Made by a program: the position numbers and the translations under genes | The notes under the pieces: model-generated | What the model saw: the letters and a program-made list of their open reading frames with translations, nothing else | Told to the model about the DNA's origin: nothing | The model's database searches: none | NCBI GenBank assembly: GCA_947476285.1 | Contig: CANJPU010000007.1 | Coordinates: forward strand, 62,001 to 126,000 | Length of the DNA: 64,000 bases | Direction: 5' to 3' | Source of the DNA: Comamonadaceae bacterium | Lineage (GTDB): Bacteria > Pseudomonadota > Gammaproteobacteria > Burkholderiales > Burkholderiaceae_C | Shown: positions 23,117 through 31,021 of the stretch, piece by piece | Numbering within the stretch: position 1 is the stretch's first letter | Layout of the letters: every line of letters begins with the position of its first letter

Positions 23117-26095
23117 ATGCGATTCCTTCTCTACAAAGACCTCGATACGCGCCGAGTCAAAGCTGCGTTCACCAAGGTGCGCAGCGCCATAGAGTCCGGC
23201 GACTTCCGTAGCGCCGACATCAAGAAGCTCACGCCCACACCCTACTGGCGCGCCAAGCTCGACTACGCCAACCGGCTGCTGCTGCAGTTCGCCCGCTGTG
23301 GCGACGAAACCGTTTGTCTGGCGCTTGAAGTTATCGAAAACCACGCCTATGAGAAGTCGCGTTTTCTTCGAGGTGCGATCATTGACGAGAGCAAGATCGA
23401 GCACGAAGCCTTGGCGGCTGATCCGGCCACCGCAGGCGCCGAAAAAATCGCAGGCACCCTGGCGCTGCGCTGGATTCATCCCCTGCGGGCAGAGTTTGAG
23501 TTGCTCGACAAGCCCATTGTGTTCGACGACACCCAGGAGGCGGTGCGCCGCATGCCGGCACCTGTTGTCGTCGTGGGCTCGGCCGGGTCCGGCAAGACGG
23601 CAGTCACGCTGGCCAAGCTGCGCGAGGCCGAAGGCCGGGTGCTCTATGTCACGCAATCGGCCTACCTGGCGCAGTCGGCGCGGGCTTTGTACGACGCCCA
23701 TGGTTACGAGAACATGGCGCAAGAGGTTGACTTCCTGAGCTACCTCGAATTTGTCGAGACATTGCGCGTGCCCACCGGCCGCGAAGTGAGCTTCCCAGCC
23801 TTTCGCGGCTGGTTTGAGCGGCATCGCCAGACCTTGCGCAGCAGTCTGGGCGATCTTGATGCGCATGCTGTATTCGAGGAATTTCGCGGCGTGCTCAGCG
23901 CCAGCGCGCAAGGCCCGCTCGATCTGCCGACCTACCTTGACTTGGGGCCGCGCCAGTCCTTGCTCGCTGCCGGCGCCCGTGAATCGGCATACGCGCTTTT
24001 CGCGCGATACCGGCAGTGGTTGGCAGACTCGGGCTTGTTTGACTTGAACCTGGTGGCGCATGAGTGGAGACCCCTGGCGACGCCGCAATACGACTTTGTC
24101 GTGATTGACGAAGTCCAGGACCTGACCAGTGTGCAACTGGCACTGGTGCTGCTGTGCCTGAAGAAGCCCGGACAATTTCTGCTGTGCGGCGACTCCAACC
24201 AGATTGTTCACCCCAATTTCTTCTCTTGGGCGGCAGTGCGCACGCTGTTTTGGCATGGTCTGGCCGGCGAAGCCGCTCAGCACCAAACGCTTTCAGTGCT
24301 CAAGGCGAATTTCCGCAACACGCGCGCTGTGACCGATCTGGCCAACGCCCTGCTCAAGATTAAGCAAGTTCGCTTTGGCTCTATCGATCGCGAAAGCAAC
24401 TTCTTGGTCGAGAGCGCTTCGTCGCAAGACGGGCAGGTGCGATTGTTGCCAGCGCGCACGGCGGCGCTGCGCGAACTGGACACCCAAACCAGAGCCTCTG
24501 TGCATCATGCGGTCATCGTGCTGCGCGACGAAGACAAGCCTGCGGCCCGCGAGCACTTTCGCACCCCGCTCGTATTCTCGGTGCATGAAGCCAAAGGGCT
24601 GGAATACCCGCACGTTATTCTCCACGCGCTGGTGTCCGGCCAGCGCGCCGCCTATGCCGAGGTCTGCGACGGCGTGACGCAGGCCGACCTGCAAATCGAG
24701 CAGCTCGCCTATCGGCGCGCCCGCGACAAGAGCGACAAGTCACTCGAACTCTACAAGTTCTACGTCAATGCCTTGTACGTAGCGATGACGCGCGCCGTCG
24801 AGACGCTGGTGATTGTGGAGTCCGACACCGGACACCCCTTGTTCAGTCTGCTGGGCCTGCAAGCCTCAGAGGCCTTGGCCGCATTGCCGGTGCAGACCTC
24901 CTCGCGCGACGAATGGGCGCAGGAGGCGCGCAAGCTTGAGCTGCAAGGCAAGGACGAACAGGCACGCGCCATTCGCCAGACTTTTCTTCAGACCAAGCCT
25001 GTTCCGTGGGTGCCGTGGTCCGAAGCCACGATGCGCGAGTTTCTGCCACGGGCGCTGGACCGTGCGCAGCCTTCGAACAAACCTCGTCAGGCCCTGCTGG
25101 ACTATGGGCTTTGGCATGGTCAGCAGACTTGGGTGGAACAACTGGCAAGCCAGGCCAAGTTTGCACAGGCACTGCGCCTTGCGCCCAGTGGTGCCTTCGG
25201 TTGGTCGGAATCGGACTTCGGACTGGACTTCAAGTTTGTCCAGGAGCAGGCGTGGCGTGATGTGGCGGTGCAGAGGCAGCGACACTTGCAGCCCTACGTT
25301 ACGCGTCATTTCAAAGACTTGCTGCGCCTGTGCGATCAATATGGCGTGGACCACCGCTGCCCCACAGGCGGCACCCCATTGATGATGGCTGCACGTGCCG
25401 GTAATGCCGCTTTGGTCGATGCGTTGTTGGCGCGCGGTGCCAACCCCTTGCTCCAAGACGAATTCGGACACACGCCGTGGCTCTTTGCACTGAACCGGGC
25501 GAGCGAAGACTCTGAATTCGCCAATCAGTCAATCGGACTGCTGTACGACCGAATTGCGCCACCGGTTCTGGATGTGCAGACCGATGGGCGCCTGGTGCGA
25601 CTTGAGCGCCATCAAGGTGAGTATTGGGTCTTGAGCCTGATGCTGGCCGGCTTCAAGACACAGCGCACGATGTGCGTGCAGCGTCCCTACGACATGTACA
25701 AATACAGCAAGGGATTCTTCGCCGATGCGCTCAATGCGACTTTGACCTGCTTGCCCGAGTACCTCTGGAAGGCAAAGCGGCACAAACGCAGCTACGTCAA
25801 TCAGGTGCTCGCACGCGCTGAAGTCAACAGTGCCTATTCGCCCTCGCGTCGCCTGTGGGTGCGAGTATCCAATGGCCATTACCTGCCGAACCCGGACATG
25901 CAGTTGCGAACCCATGCGGTCGATGATGCGCCGGCATGGCGTCCTGTGTACGAGGTGATGAATTTGGACTGGGTGGACGAAGGTACGGCCGACCAGCAAG
26001 GGTGGTCGCAGGGCTTGAAAGATACCGTGGAAGCGATTTCGTCGGCATCGCAAAGTGAGCGCGTTAGTGATGTCGCGTGCTCTGCCCGGGTCTGA
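23117..26095 (+). CDS. RelE-like / UvrD-type helicase / ankyrin multidomain protein
   Basis: A 992-residue protein with three parts. Residues 1-95 look like a RelE/ParE toxin fold (ADIKKLTPTPYWRAKLDYAN, then ALEVIENHAYEKSRFL). Residues about 130-610 are a superfamily I UvrD/Rep-like ATPase with motif I GSAGSGKTAVTLAKL (154 onward), motif II VIDEVQDL (329-336), motif III LLCGDSNQI, motif IV ANFRNTRAVTDL, motif V VHEAKGLEYPHVI and motif VI ALYVAMTRAVETL. Residues about 740-795 hold one to two ankyrin repeats (GGTPLMMAARAGNAALVDALLARGANP), and the last 200 residues are unassigned. It may act on RNA or DNA, possibly in stress or phage defence; that is inference. It lies between the AAA/DUF4143 gene and a convergent Fic gene. 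All helicase motifs appear intact. Confidence 0.88.
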   Translation: MRFLLYKDLDTRRVKAAFTKVRSAIESGDFRSADIKKLTPTPYWRAKLDYANRLLLQFARCGDETVCLALEVIENHAYEKSRFLRGAIIDESKIEHEALAADPATAGAEKIAGTLALRWIHPLRAEFELLDKPIVFDDTQEAVRRMPAPVVVVGSAGSGKTAVTLAKLREAEGRVLYVTQSAYLAQSARALYDAHGYENMAQEVDFLSYLEFVETLRVPTGREVSFPAFRGWFERHRQTLRSSLGDLDAHAVFEEFRGVLSASAQGPLDLPTYLDLGPRQSLLAAGARESAYALFARYRQWLADSGLFDLNLVAHEWRPLATPQYDFVVIDEVQDLTSVQLALVLLCLKKPGQFLLCGDSNQIVHPNFFSWAAVRTLFWHGLAGEAAQHQTLSVLKANFRNTRAVTDLANALLKIKQVRFGSIDRESNFLVESASSQDGQVRLLPARTAALRELDTQTRASVHHAVIVLRDEDKPAAREHFRTPLVFSVHEAKGLEYPHVILHALVSGQRAAYAEVCDGVTQADLQIEQLAYRRARDKSDKSLELYKFYVNALYVAMTRAVETLVIVESDTGHPLFSLLGLQASEALAALPVQTSSRDEWAQEARKLELQGKDEQARAIRQTFLQTKPVPWVPWSEATMREFLPRALDRAQPSNKPRQALLDYGLWHGQQTWVEQLASQAKFAQALRLAPSGAFGWSESDFGLDFKFVQEQAWRDVAVQRQRHLQPYVTRHFKDLLRLCDQYGVDHRCPTGGTPLMMAARAGNAALVDALLARGANPLLQDEFGHTPWLFALNRASEDSEFANQSIGLLYDRIAPPVLDVQTDGRLVRLERHQGEYWVLSLMLAGFKTQRTMCVQRPYDMYKYSKGFFADALNATLTCLPEYLWKAKRHKRSYVNQVLARAEVNSAYSPSRRLWVRVSNGHYLPNPDMQLRTHAVDDAPAWRPVYEVMNLDWVDEGTADQQGWSQGLKDTVEAISSASQSERVSDVACSARV

Positions 26096-26163
26096 ACACT
26101 TCTCGTGCCTGTGGGATGCAGAACCAGGGCCGCGCGCGGATGCATCGACCATGTGTCAATAAT

Positions 26164-27672
26164 TCATGTCATCGGCTCCAGTTGAGACGGCAATAGCAGC
26201 TTGTATTGAATGGGCGACCGCTCGAACGCATTGCATCTTGTCATCATGGCGATGACGCTGTCCAGATCCTCATAGTCGAAAGCAGCGGTCCACTCGTGGA
26301 TGCGCTGCATCGCGTTCATGTACGGTACCGGGTCTGCTGCGCGCGTCAGATTTCGCAAGCAGTCCAGGTACTCTTCGCGATACAGCGTCGGCACGATGAT
26401 TCGGCAACTGCCCACCACATTGAGCTCGGCGTTCATCACGAGACGCGCAAGACGGCCATTCCCATCCACGAAGGGGTGCACTTCTGAGATGAGAAACATT
26501 GCCAGCACCGCCCGCGCCGTTCCTTCCGGAACGGTTGGCAGAAGACGAGATCCCTCCACCAGCGTTCCTCGAACCAGTCTTGGGTGAACGAACTCGGTGT
26601 TCCCTGCCCGATTCGCTGTGGTCTTGAACTCTCCCGGATGAACCTCCGGGCGCTCCTTCATCTGGTCTGCGTGTCGAGCTCTTAGCTGCTCTTGTACCGA
26701 CTCGCCGACGGCGAGCGTTTGATTTGCCCATCCGGGATTGATGGCCTGTCTGAAAACCCCAAGGATGTCGTGCGAATCTTTCGGCCGCTCGGTAATGGGC
26801 CTGCCTTCAAGCACGAAGCCGCGTGCCTCGCTGACGTCAAATTCGGTTCCTTCGATGAAGTTGCTGAAGTAAGACTCCAGGAACGCGAAGTGGGTGCGAG
26901 CACGTTCAGTTCTGGCTACGGCTGCGGGCTGCTTCAGGGGCTTGGCGCGCAGTTCAGCCGCCAATCGTTCAAACAGCGCCAGGCGCTTCGAATCGTAGGG
27001 GATCCTGGCTGCCATCGCTTTGCCTTGGACGGTAGCCATTTCGGCTTTGCGAGTGCCCAAGATGCCGCCGGTGATTTCGTCCAGGTGAGCAAACTCTCTT
27101 GCCATGTCAAGGATGGGGGCCAGCGCCCTGGCTTCCTCACGCAGCCGATTGAGAGCCTCTTCCCCGCGAGCGTCACAGATTTCAATGAGTCGCTTCTCGA
27201 CGGCCTCTTGGCCCGCAGACCTGGCGTTCTTTCCGCGACTTGGCAGCAGGTTTTCCAACAGAACGCGTGACTGCGAGGGGAAGTACAGGTTTCGCCCCAT
27301 CATGGGTGCGTCGCCGTGTACTGCTGGGGGGCCAACATGCGTCTGGACCATCATGCCTGGTAGCTCGACTTTGCGCCGCCAGGTGTGCGTCAGGTGAAAG
27401 ACTCCGTCGGCGGGTGCTCCGCCCATGAAGGCGCTCTTGAAGCCCACAACGGCTCCCGGGAACAGGGCGGCGAGAATCCGGATCCGATGCCGCGCGAGAA
27501 GCTCCGGCCACTCTTGCGCAGGCCGGCTAGAGACGACGCCGGGAAGAATGCGCGTGAGCACCCCTTCCTTCATCCTGCGCTGGATGGCGCGAACGTCTGC
27601 CGCACCGAGCTCAGCGTAGAGCACCAAAGACTCGTCGAGTGTCGTCTTTTGCTTCATTTGAATTGCGCTCAT
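26164..27672 (-). CDS. Fic-domain AMPylator with AbiEi-like winged-helix N-terminus
   Basis: A 502-residue protein. The C-terminal Fic domain has the complete catalytic motif HPFVDGNGRLAR (399-410), including the His, the anion-hole residues and the terminal Arg, so AMP transfer from ATP to a protein target is expected. The autoinhibitory motif S-x-x-x-E-G is present at 270-275 (SNFIEG) before the Fic core, placing it in the class whose inhibitory helix is N-terminal to Fic in the same chain. Residues about 10-150 resemble the winged-helix AbiEi/type IV antitoxin regulator domain (RRMKEGVLTRILPGVV, AAMFPGAVVGFKSA-like pattern), suggesting DNA binding. Its upstream region is unusually AT-rich. 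It is convergent with the helicase gene, 68 bases apart. The target is unknown. Confidence 0.9.
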   Translation of the reverse strand: MSAIQMKQKTTLDESLVLYAELGAADVRAIQRRMKEGVLTRILPGVVSSRPAQEWPELLARHRIRILAALFPGAVVGFKSAFMGGAPADGVFHLTHTWRRKVELPGMMVQTHVGPPAVHGDAPMMGRNLYFPSQSRVLLENLLPSRGKNARSAGQEAVEKRLIEICDARGEEALNRLREEARALAPILDMAREFAHLDEITGGILGTRKAEMATVQGKAMAARIPYDSKRLALFERLAAELRAKPLKQPAAVARTERARTHFAFLESYFSNFIEGTEFDVSEARGFVLEGRPITERPKDSHDILGVFRQAINPGWANQTLAVGESVQEQLRARHADQMKERPEVHPGEFKTTANRAGNTEFVHPRLVRGTLVEGSRLLPTVPEGTARAVLAMFLISEVHPFVDGNGRLARLVMNAELNVVGSCRIIVPTLYREEYLDCLRNLTRAADPVPYMNAMQRIHEWTAAFDYEDLDSVIAMMTRCNAFERSPIQYKLLLPSQLEPMT

Positions 27673-28255
27673 GGGTTGTTTCGTCGCTAATCAGTGTATT
27701 AATATGGATATTATGTCGTGAATCACAACTTAATTTAGCTCCTGTCCGTCAGGCTGTCGTTTTTCGCTGTAACATTAATGAGTGATTGTCGTAAATTACA
27801 TCTTAATCATTCTGACTTTGCCAGCCTCACCCGAGTGACCCGCCCCCTCCTGGCCGCACCGGCGTAATTCCCAGGAAGTCCGCCCCGTCAGCAAAAAAGC
27901 CCCAAATAACTCGCCCCCATCGGCTCATACACCGAGGACGCGATCCATGCATGGCCGCCGCTTGAGGCAGACGAAGAGTAGGCCCAGGAGGCGACGGTCT
28001 TCATCGTCTGCGTGTCAGCGACAACACCGGCGTCAAATCCGATCTGCGCCAGGTCGTCCATTCTTGGACGGTCAGGCGCTGCAGGCCTTTGCATGCGTGC
28101 GCGCTTCGCAGCCGCCGGAAGCGACAGTGCGGCTCGAATCGATGCCCGGCGCAGCTCCACAGTCTGAAGCTGCCCAGTCACGCGGCAGGCTAAAATTCGC
28201 CCGCCGCCGCGCCCCAGGCGGCATTTCATTTTCCGGGGCCATGTAGAGGACCACC
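27673..28255. other. 583-bp intergenic region, AT-rich at the left
   Basis: No convincing gene is seen. The first ~140 bases (27680-27820) are markedly AT-rich compared with the rest of the window and probably hold the Fic promoter reading left. The remainder is GC-rich with no good coding frame; it should contain the promoter of the BMP-type gene, whose ribosome-binding site AGAGGA is at 28244-28249. No repeat or terminator with a U-tract was found. Confidence 0.6.
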
Positions 28256-29326
28256 ATGTACAAAAACCTCGTAGCCGCGCTTGCGGCCGCCTGTTTTTTC
28301 TCTCCCACTTATTCGCAAACCAAAGAGCCGCTCAAGGTCGGCTTCGTCTATGTTGCGCCGATTACCGAGGCCGGTTGGGTGCGTCAGCATGAAGAGGGCC
28401 GCAAGGCCGTCGACGCGGCTCTTGGCGACAAGGTCAAGACCACCTATGTCGAGAACGTGCCCGAAGGTGCGGACGCCGAGCGCGTGATTCGCGATCTGGC
28501 CCAGCAGGGCAACAAGCTGATTTTCACTCCCAGTTTTGGCTACATGGAGCCGACTCTGAAAGTGGCCAAGGAATTTCCGGATGTGAAGTTCGAGTCCATC
28601 ACCGGCTACAAGACGGCGCCCAATGTGGCCACTGCCAATGCCCGCTACTACGAAGGCCGCTATCTCGCAGGCATCGCAGCAGGGCGCATGACGCAGTCGA
28701 ACCTGGCGGGTTATGTGGCGGGCTTTCCTATTCCAGAAGTACTGCAGGGCATCAATGCCTTCACTCTGGGCATGCGCTCTGTCAATGCCAAGGCGCAGGT
28801 CAAGGTGGTCTGGCTCAACGCGTGGTTCGATCCGCCTCGTGAGCGCGATGCAGCCATGACATTGTTCAACCAAGACGTGGACGTGATCGCCTTTCACACT
28901 GGTTCCAATGCGGTGATGGCCGCCGCGCAAGAGCGCGGCAAGCTGGCCATTGCCTACCACTCCGACATGCGCAAGGCCGGGCCCGATGCACAGATACTGG
29001 CGGTGACGCACCAATGGGGCGACTACTACACCCAGCGCACGCAGGCCGTGCTGGCCGGTAGCTGGAAGCCAGGCTCCGTGTGGGGCGGCGTCAAGCAGGG
29101 CATGATCCGCGTGGGTGACTTCGGTGCCAAGGTGCCCAAGGCGGTGCAGGCCGAAGTACTGGCGCGTCAGCGCGACATCGCGTCGGGCAAACTGCGGCCG
29201 TTCACTGGCCCGATTTTCGATAACGAGGGCGCGCAGGTGCTGGGCAAGGGCCAGGCCATGACCGACGAAAAAATACTGGGCATGAATTTCTTTGTGGCCG
29301 GTGTGCAGGGGAAGCCTGCAAAATAG
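28256..29326 (+). CDS. BMP-family (PnrA-like) ABC substrate-binding protein
   Basis: A 356-residue periplasmic receptor with an N-terminal export signal (LVAALAAACFFS, mature start about residue 21) and the basic-membrane-protein fold: GFVYVAPITEAGWVRQHEEG, FTPSFGYMEPT, ARYYEGRYLAGIAAG and FHTGSNAVMAAAQERG. Family members bind purine nucleosides or related bases for ABC transporters. The guanine deaminase gene starts four bases after the stop, which supports a purine ligand. No permease or ATPase genes of the transporter lie in the window, so it either uses a system encoded elsewhere or the locus is split. A purine-rich ribosome-binding site precedes the ATG. Confidence 0.92.
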   Translation: MYKNLVAALAAACFFSPTYSQTKEPLKVGFVYVAPITEAGWVRQHEEGRKAVDAALGDKVKTTYVENVPEGADAERVIRDLAQQGNKLIFTPSFGYMEPTLKVAKEFPDVKFESITGYKTAPNVATANARYYEGRYLAGIAAGRMTQSNLAGYVAGFPIPEVLQGINAFTLGMRSVNAKAQVKVVWLNAWFDPPRERDAAMTLFNQDVDVIAFHTGSNAVMAAAQERGKLAIAYHSDMRKAGPDAQILAVTHQWGDYYTQRTQAVLAGSWKPGSVWGGVKQGMIRVGDFGAKVPKAVQAEVLARQRDIASGKLRPFTGPIFDNEGAQVLGKGQAMTDEKILGMNFFVAGVQGKPAK

Positions 29327-29330
29327 GCGG

Positions 29331-30668
29331 ATGCAAGCCTATCGCGCCGCCATTCTCCGATTCGCCGAGGATCAATCAGCCGTTTACGAACAGGATGGCC
29401 TGCTGGTCATCGGTGCTGATGCCGCTGGTCGGCAGGTGGTGCGTGCGGTGGGCGCTTATGCGGACTTGGTGCAGCAGCACGCTGGTGTAGAGACAGTCCA
29501 TTTGCCCGGTCGCATCATCGCCCCGGGCTTCATCGATCTGCACATTCACTTTCCGCAGGTCGACGTGATCGGTTCGCCCGCGCCGGGGCTTCTGCCCTGG
29601 CTGGAGAATTACACCTTTCCGCAGGAGGCGAAGTTTGCCGACGATGCGCATGCGCAAGCGCTCGCAAGTTTCTTCCTGGACGAGTTGCTGCGCCACGGCG
29701 TCACCACTCCGCTGGCCTTCGCCACCTCACACCCCGCATCGGTCAACGCCTTGATGGGCCAGGCGCAGCAGCGCGGCCTGCGCCTGATCGCGGGCAAGGT
29801 TTTGCAAGACCGGCATTCGCCAGATGGTGTGCGTGACAACACCGAGCAATCACTCATCGACACCGAATCGCTCATTGCGCGTTGGCACGGTCTTGGGCGC
29901 CTGGGCTATGCCATCACGCCGCGCTTCGCGCCCAGTTGCAGCCAGGCGCAGTTGCGCGGCGCGGGCGAGCTGGCTGCGCGCTACCCGGATGTGTGGATTC
30001 AATCGCACGTGGCCGAGAACCTGGACGAAGTGAAATGGGCGCGCGAGCTGTTTCCATCGTCCCGCAGCTACTTGTCTGTGTACGATGATTTTGGCCTGAT
30101 GCGCGAGCGCGCCATCTACGCCCACTGCATTCACTTTGACGACGACGACCGCAGGCTGATGCGCGCCACTGGGGCGGCTGCCGCAGTCAGCCCCACCAGC
30201 AATCTATTTCTGGGCAGCGGGTTTTTTGATTACGAAGGCGCGCAGCGCATCGGATTCAAATACGGCCTGGCCAGCGATGTGGGCGGCGGCACCAGCTTCA
30301 GCCCCTTTCACACCATGCTGGCCGCCTACTACGTGGGCCGCGAGGGTCAGACCAAGCCGGGCATCTCGCTCTCGCCGCAAAATCTATGGTGGCAGCACAC
30401 AGCAGGCGCGGCGCAGGCGCTTGGGTTGAAGGGTGTCATTGGCAATCTGCAGCCGGGCTGCGAAGCTGATTTCGTGGTGCTCAATCCCGCCGCCACGCCA
30501 TTGCTGGCGCGCAAGACCGCGCAGGCCGCCAGCCTCGATGAACTCCTGTTCTCGCTCATCGTGCTGGGTGATGATCGGGTGATCGATCGGGTGTTCGTCG
30601 GGGGCACAAGCGGTGCTTTGGCAGCAGGTGAAATCGTGGAGGTAAGCAATGACAACGACCCATCGTAA
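29331..30668 (+). CDS. guaD: Guanine deaminase
   Basis: Hydrolyses guanine to xanthine and ammonia in purine catabolism. A 445-residue amidohydrolase with the metal-binding PGFIDLHIHFPQ, the guanine-deaminase segment LPWLENYTFPQEAKF, QSHVAENLDEV (metal His), YAHCIHFDDDD (metal His) and GLASDVGGGTSFSPF (metal Asp plus the family's GGG-S-F loop). The start is ATG 29331, four bases after the BMP-type receptor gene; a longer frame upstream overlaps that gene. It probably forms a two-gene purine uptake and degradation unit. Its 3' end overlaps the following small HTH gene by 20 bases. Confidence 0.95.
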   Translation: MQAYRAAILRFAEDQSAVYEQDGLLVIGADAAGRQVVRAVGAYADLVQQHAGVETVHLPGRIIAPGFIDLHIHFPQVDVIGSPAPGLLPWLENYTFPQEAKFADDAHAQALASFFLDELLRHGVTTPLAFATSHPASVNALMGQAQQRGLRLIAGKVLQDRHSPDGVRDNTEQSLIDTESLIARWHGLGRLGYAITPRFAPSCSQAQLRGAGELAARYPDVWIQSHVAENLDEVKWARELFPSSRSYLSVYDDFGLMRERAIYAHCIHFDDDDRRLMRATGAAAAVSPTSNLFLGSGFFDYEGAQRIGFKYGLASDVGGGTSFSPFHTMLAAYYVGREGQTKPGISLSPQNLWWQHTAGAAQALGLKGVIGNLQPGCEADFVVLNPAATPLLARKTAQAASLDELLFSLIVLGDDRVIDRVFVGGTSGALAAGEIVEVSNDNDPS

Positions 30669-30969
30669 GAGCCGCATCCTGGACGAGATGCATGAGACCG
30701 CACGTGGGCTGCACAGTGCCGGGCTTATCAGCAAACGACGCATGGGCGAGTTTGATGCGCTCTGTCATCTCGACGTCCACGAGATGCCGCCGCAGCGAAT
30801 TAAAACGCTGCGCAGGCAGGTGCATCTCAGTCAGGCGGTGTTTGCCGCCGTGCTCAACACCAGTTTATCTACTGTGCAAAAGTGGGAGGCAGGAGACAAG
30901 AGGCCGAGCGGCCCGTCTCTGAAGCTGCTCAACATCATCGAGCGAAAAGGCCTGGAAGCTGTGCTCTAG
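30649..30969 (+). CDS. HigA/XRE-type antitoxin-like HTH protein without visible toxin
   Basis: A 106-residue protein whose second half is a Cro/C1-type helix-turn-helix ([21 protein letters not shown], then [17 protein letters not shown]), the pattern of HigA/NadS-type antitoxins that pair with RelE/HigB-like toxins. The ATG at 30649 has a strong ribosome-binding site (GGAGG at 30638-30642, spacing 6) inside the end of guaD. The usual upstream toxin position is occupied by guaD, and no toxin follows (dcd begins 52 bases downstream), so this is a second antitoxin-like gene without a partner in the window. It could act as an ordinary regulator. Confidence 0.85.
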   Translation: MTTTHRKSRILDEMHETARGLHSAGLISKRRMGEFDALCHLDVHEMPPQRIKTLRRQVHLSQAVFAAVLNTSLSTVQKWEAGDKRPSGPSLKLLNIIERKGLEAVL

Positions 30970-31021
30970 GAGCCTGTCGGACTTTGGGCGTCGCCTAAAA
31001 TACCCTCGCAGGAGCACCACA

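Noticed and set aside
27888-28229. Open frame in the intergenic region before the BMP gene
   Set aside because: Composition is not protein-like, there is no ribosome-binding site, and overlapping frames on both strands are equally open.
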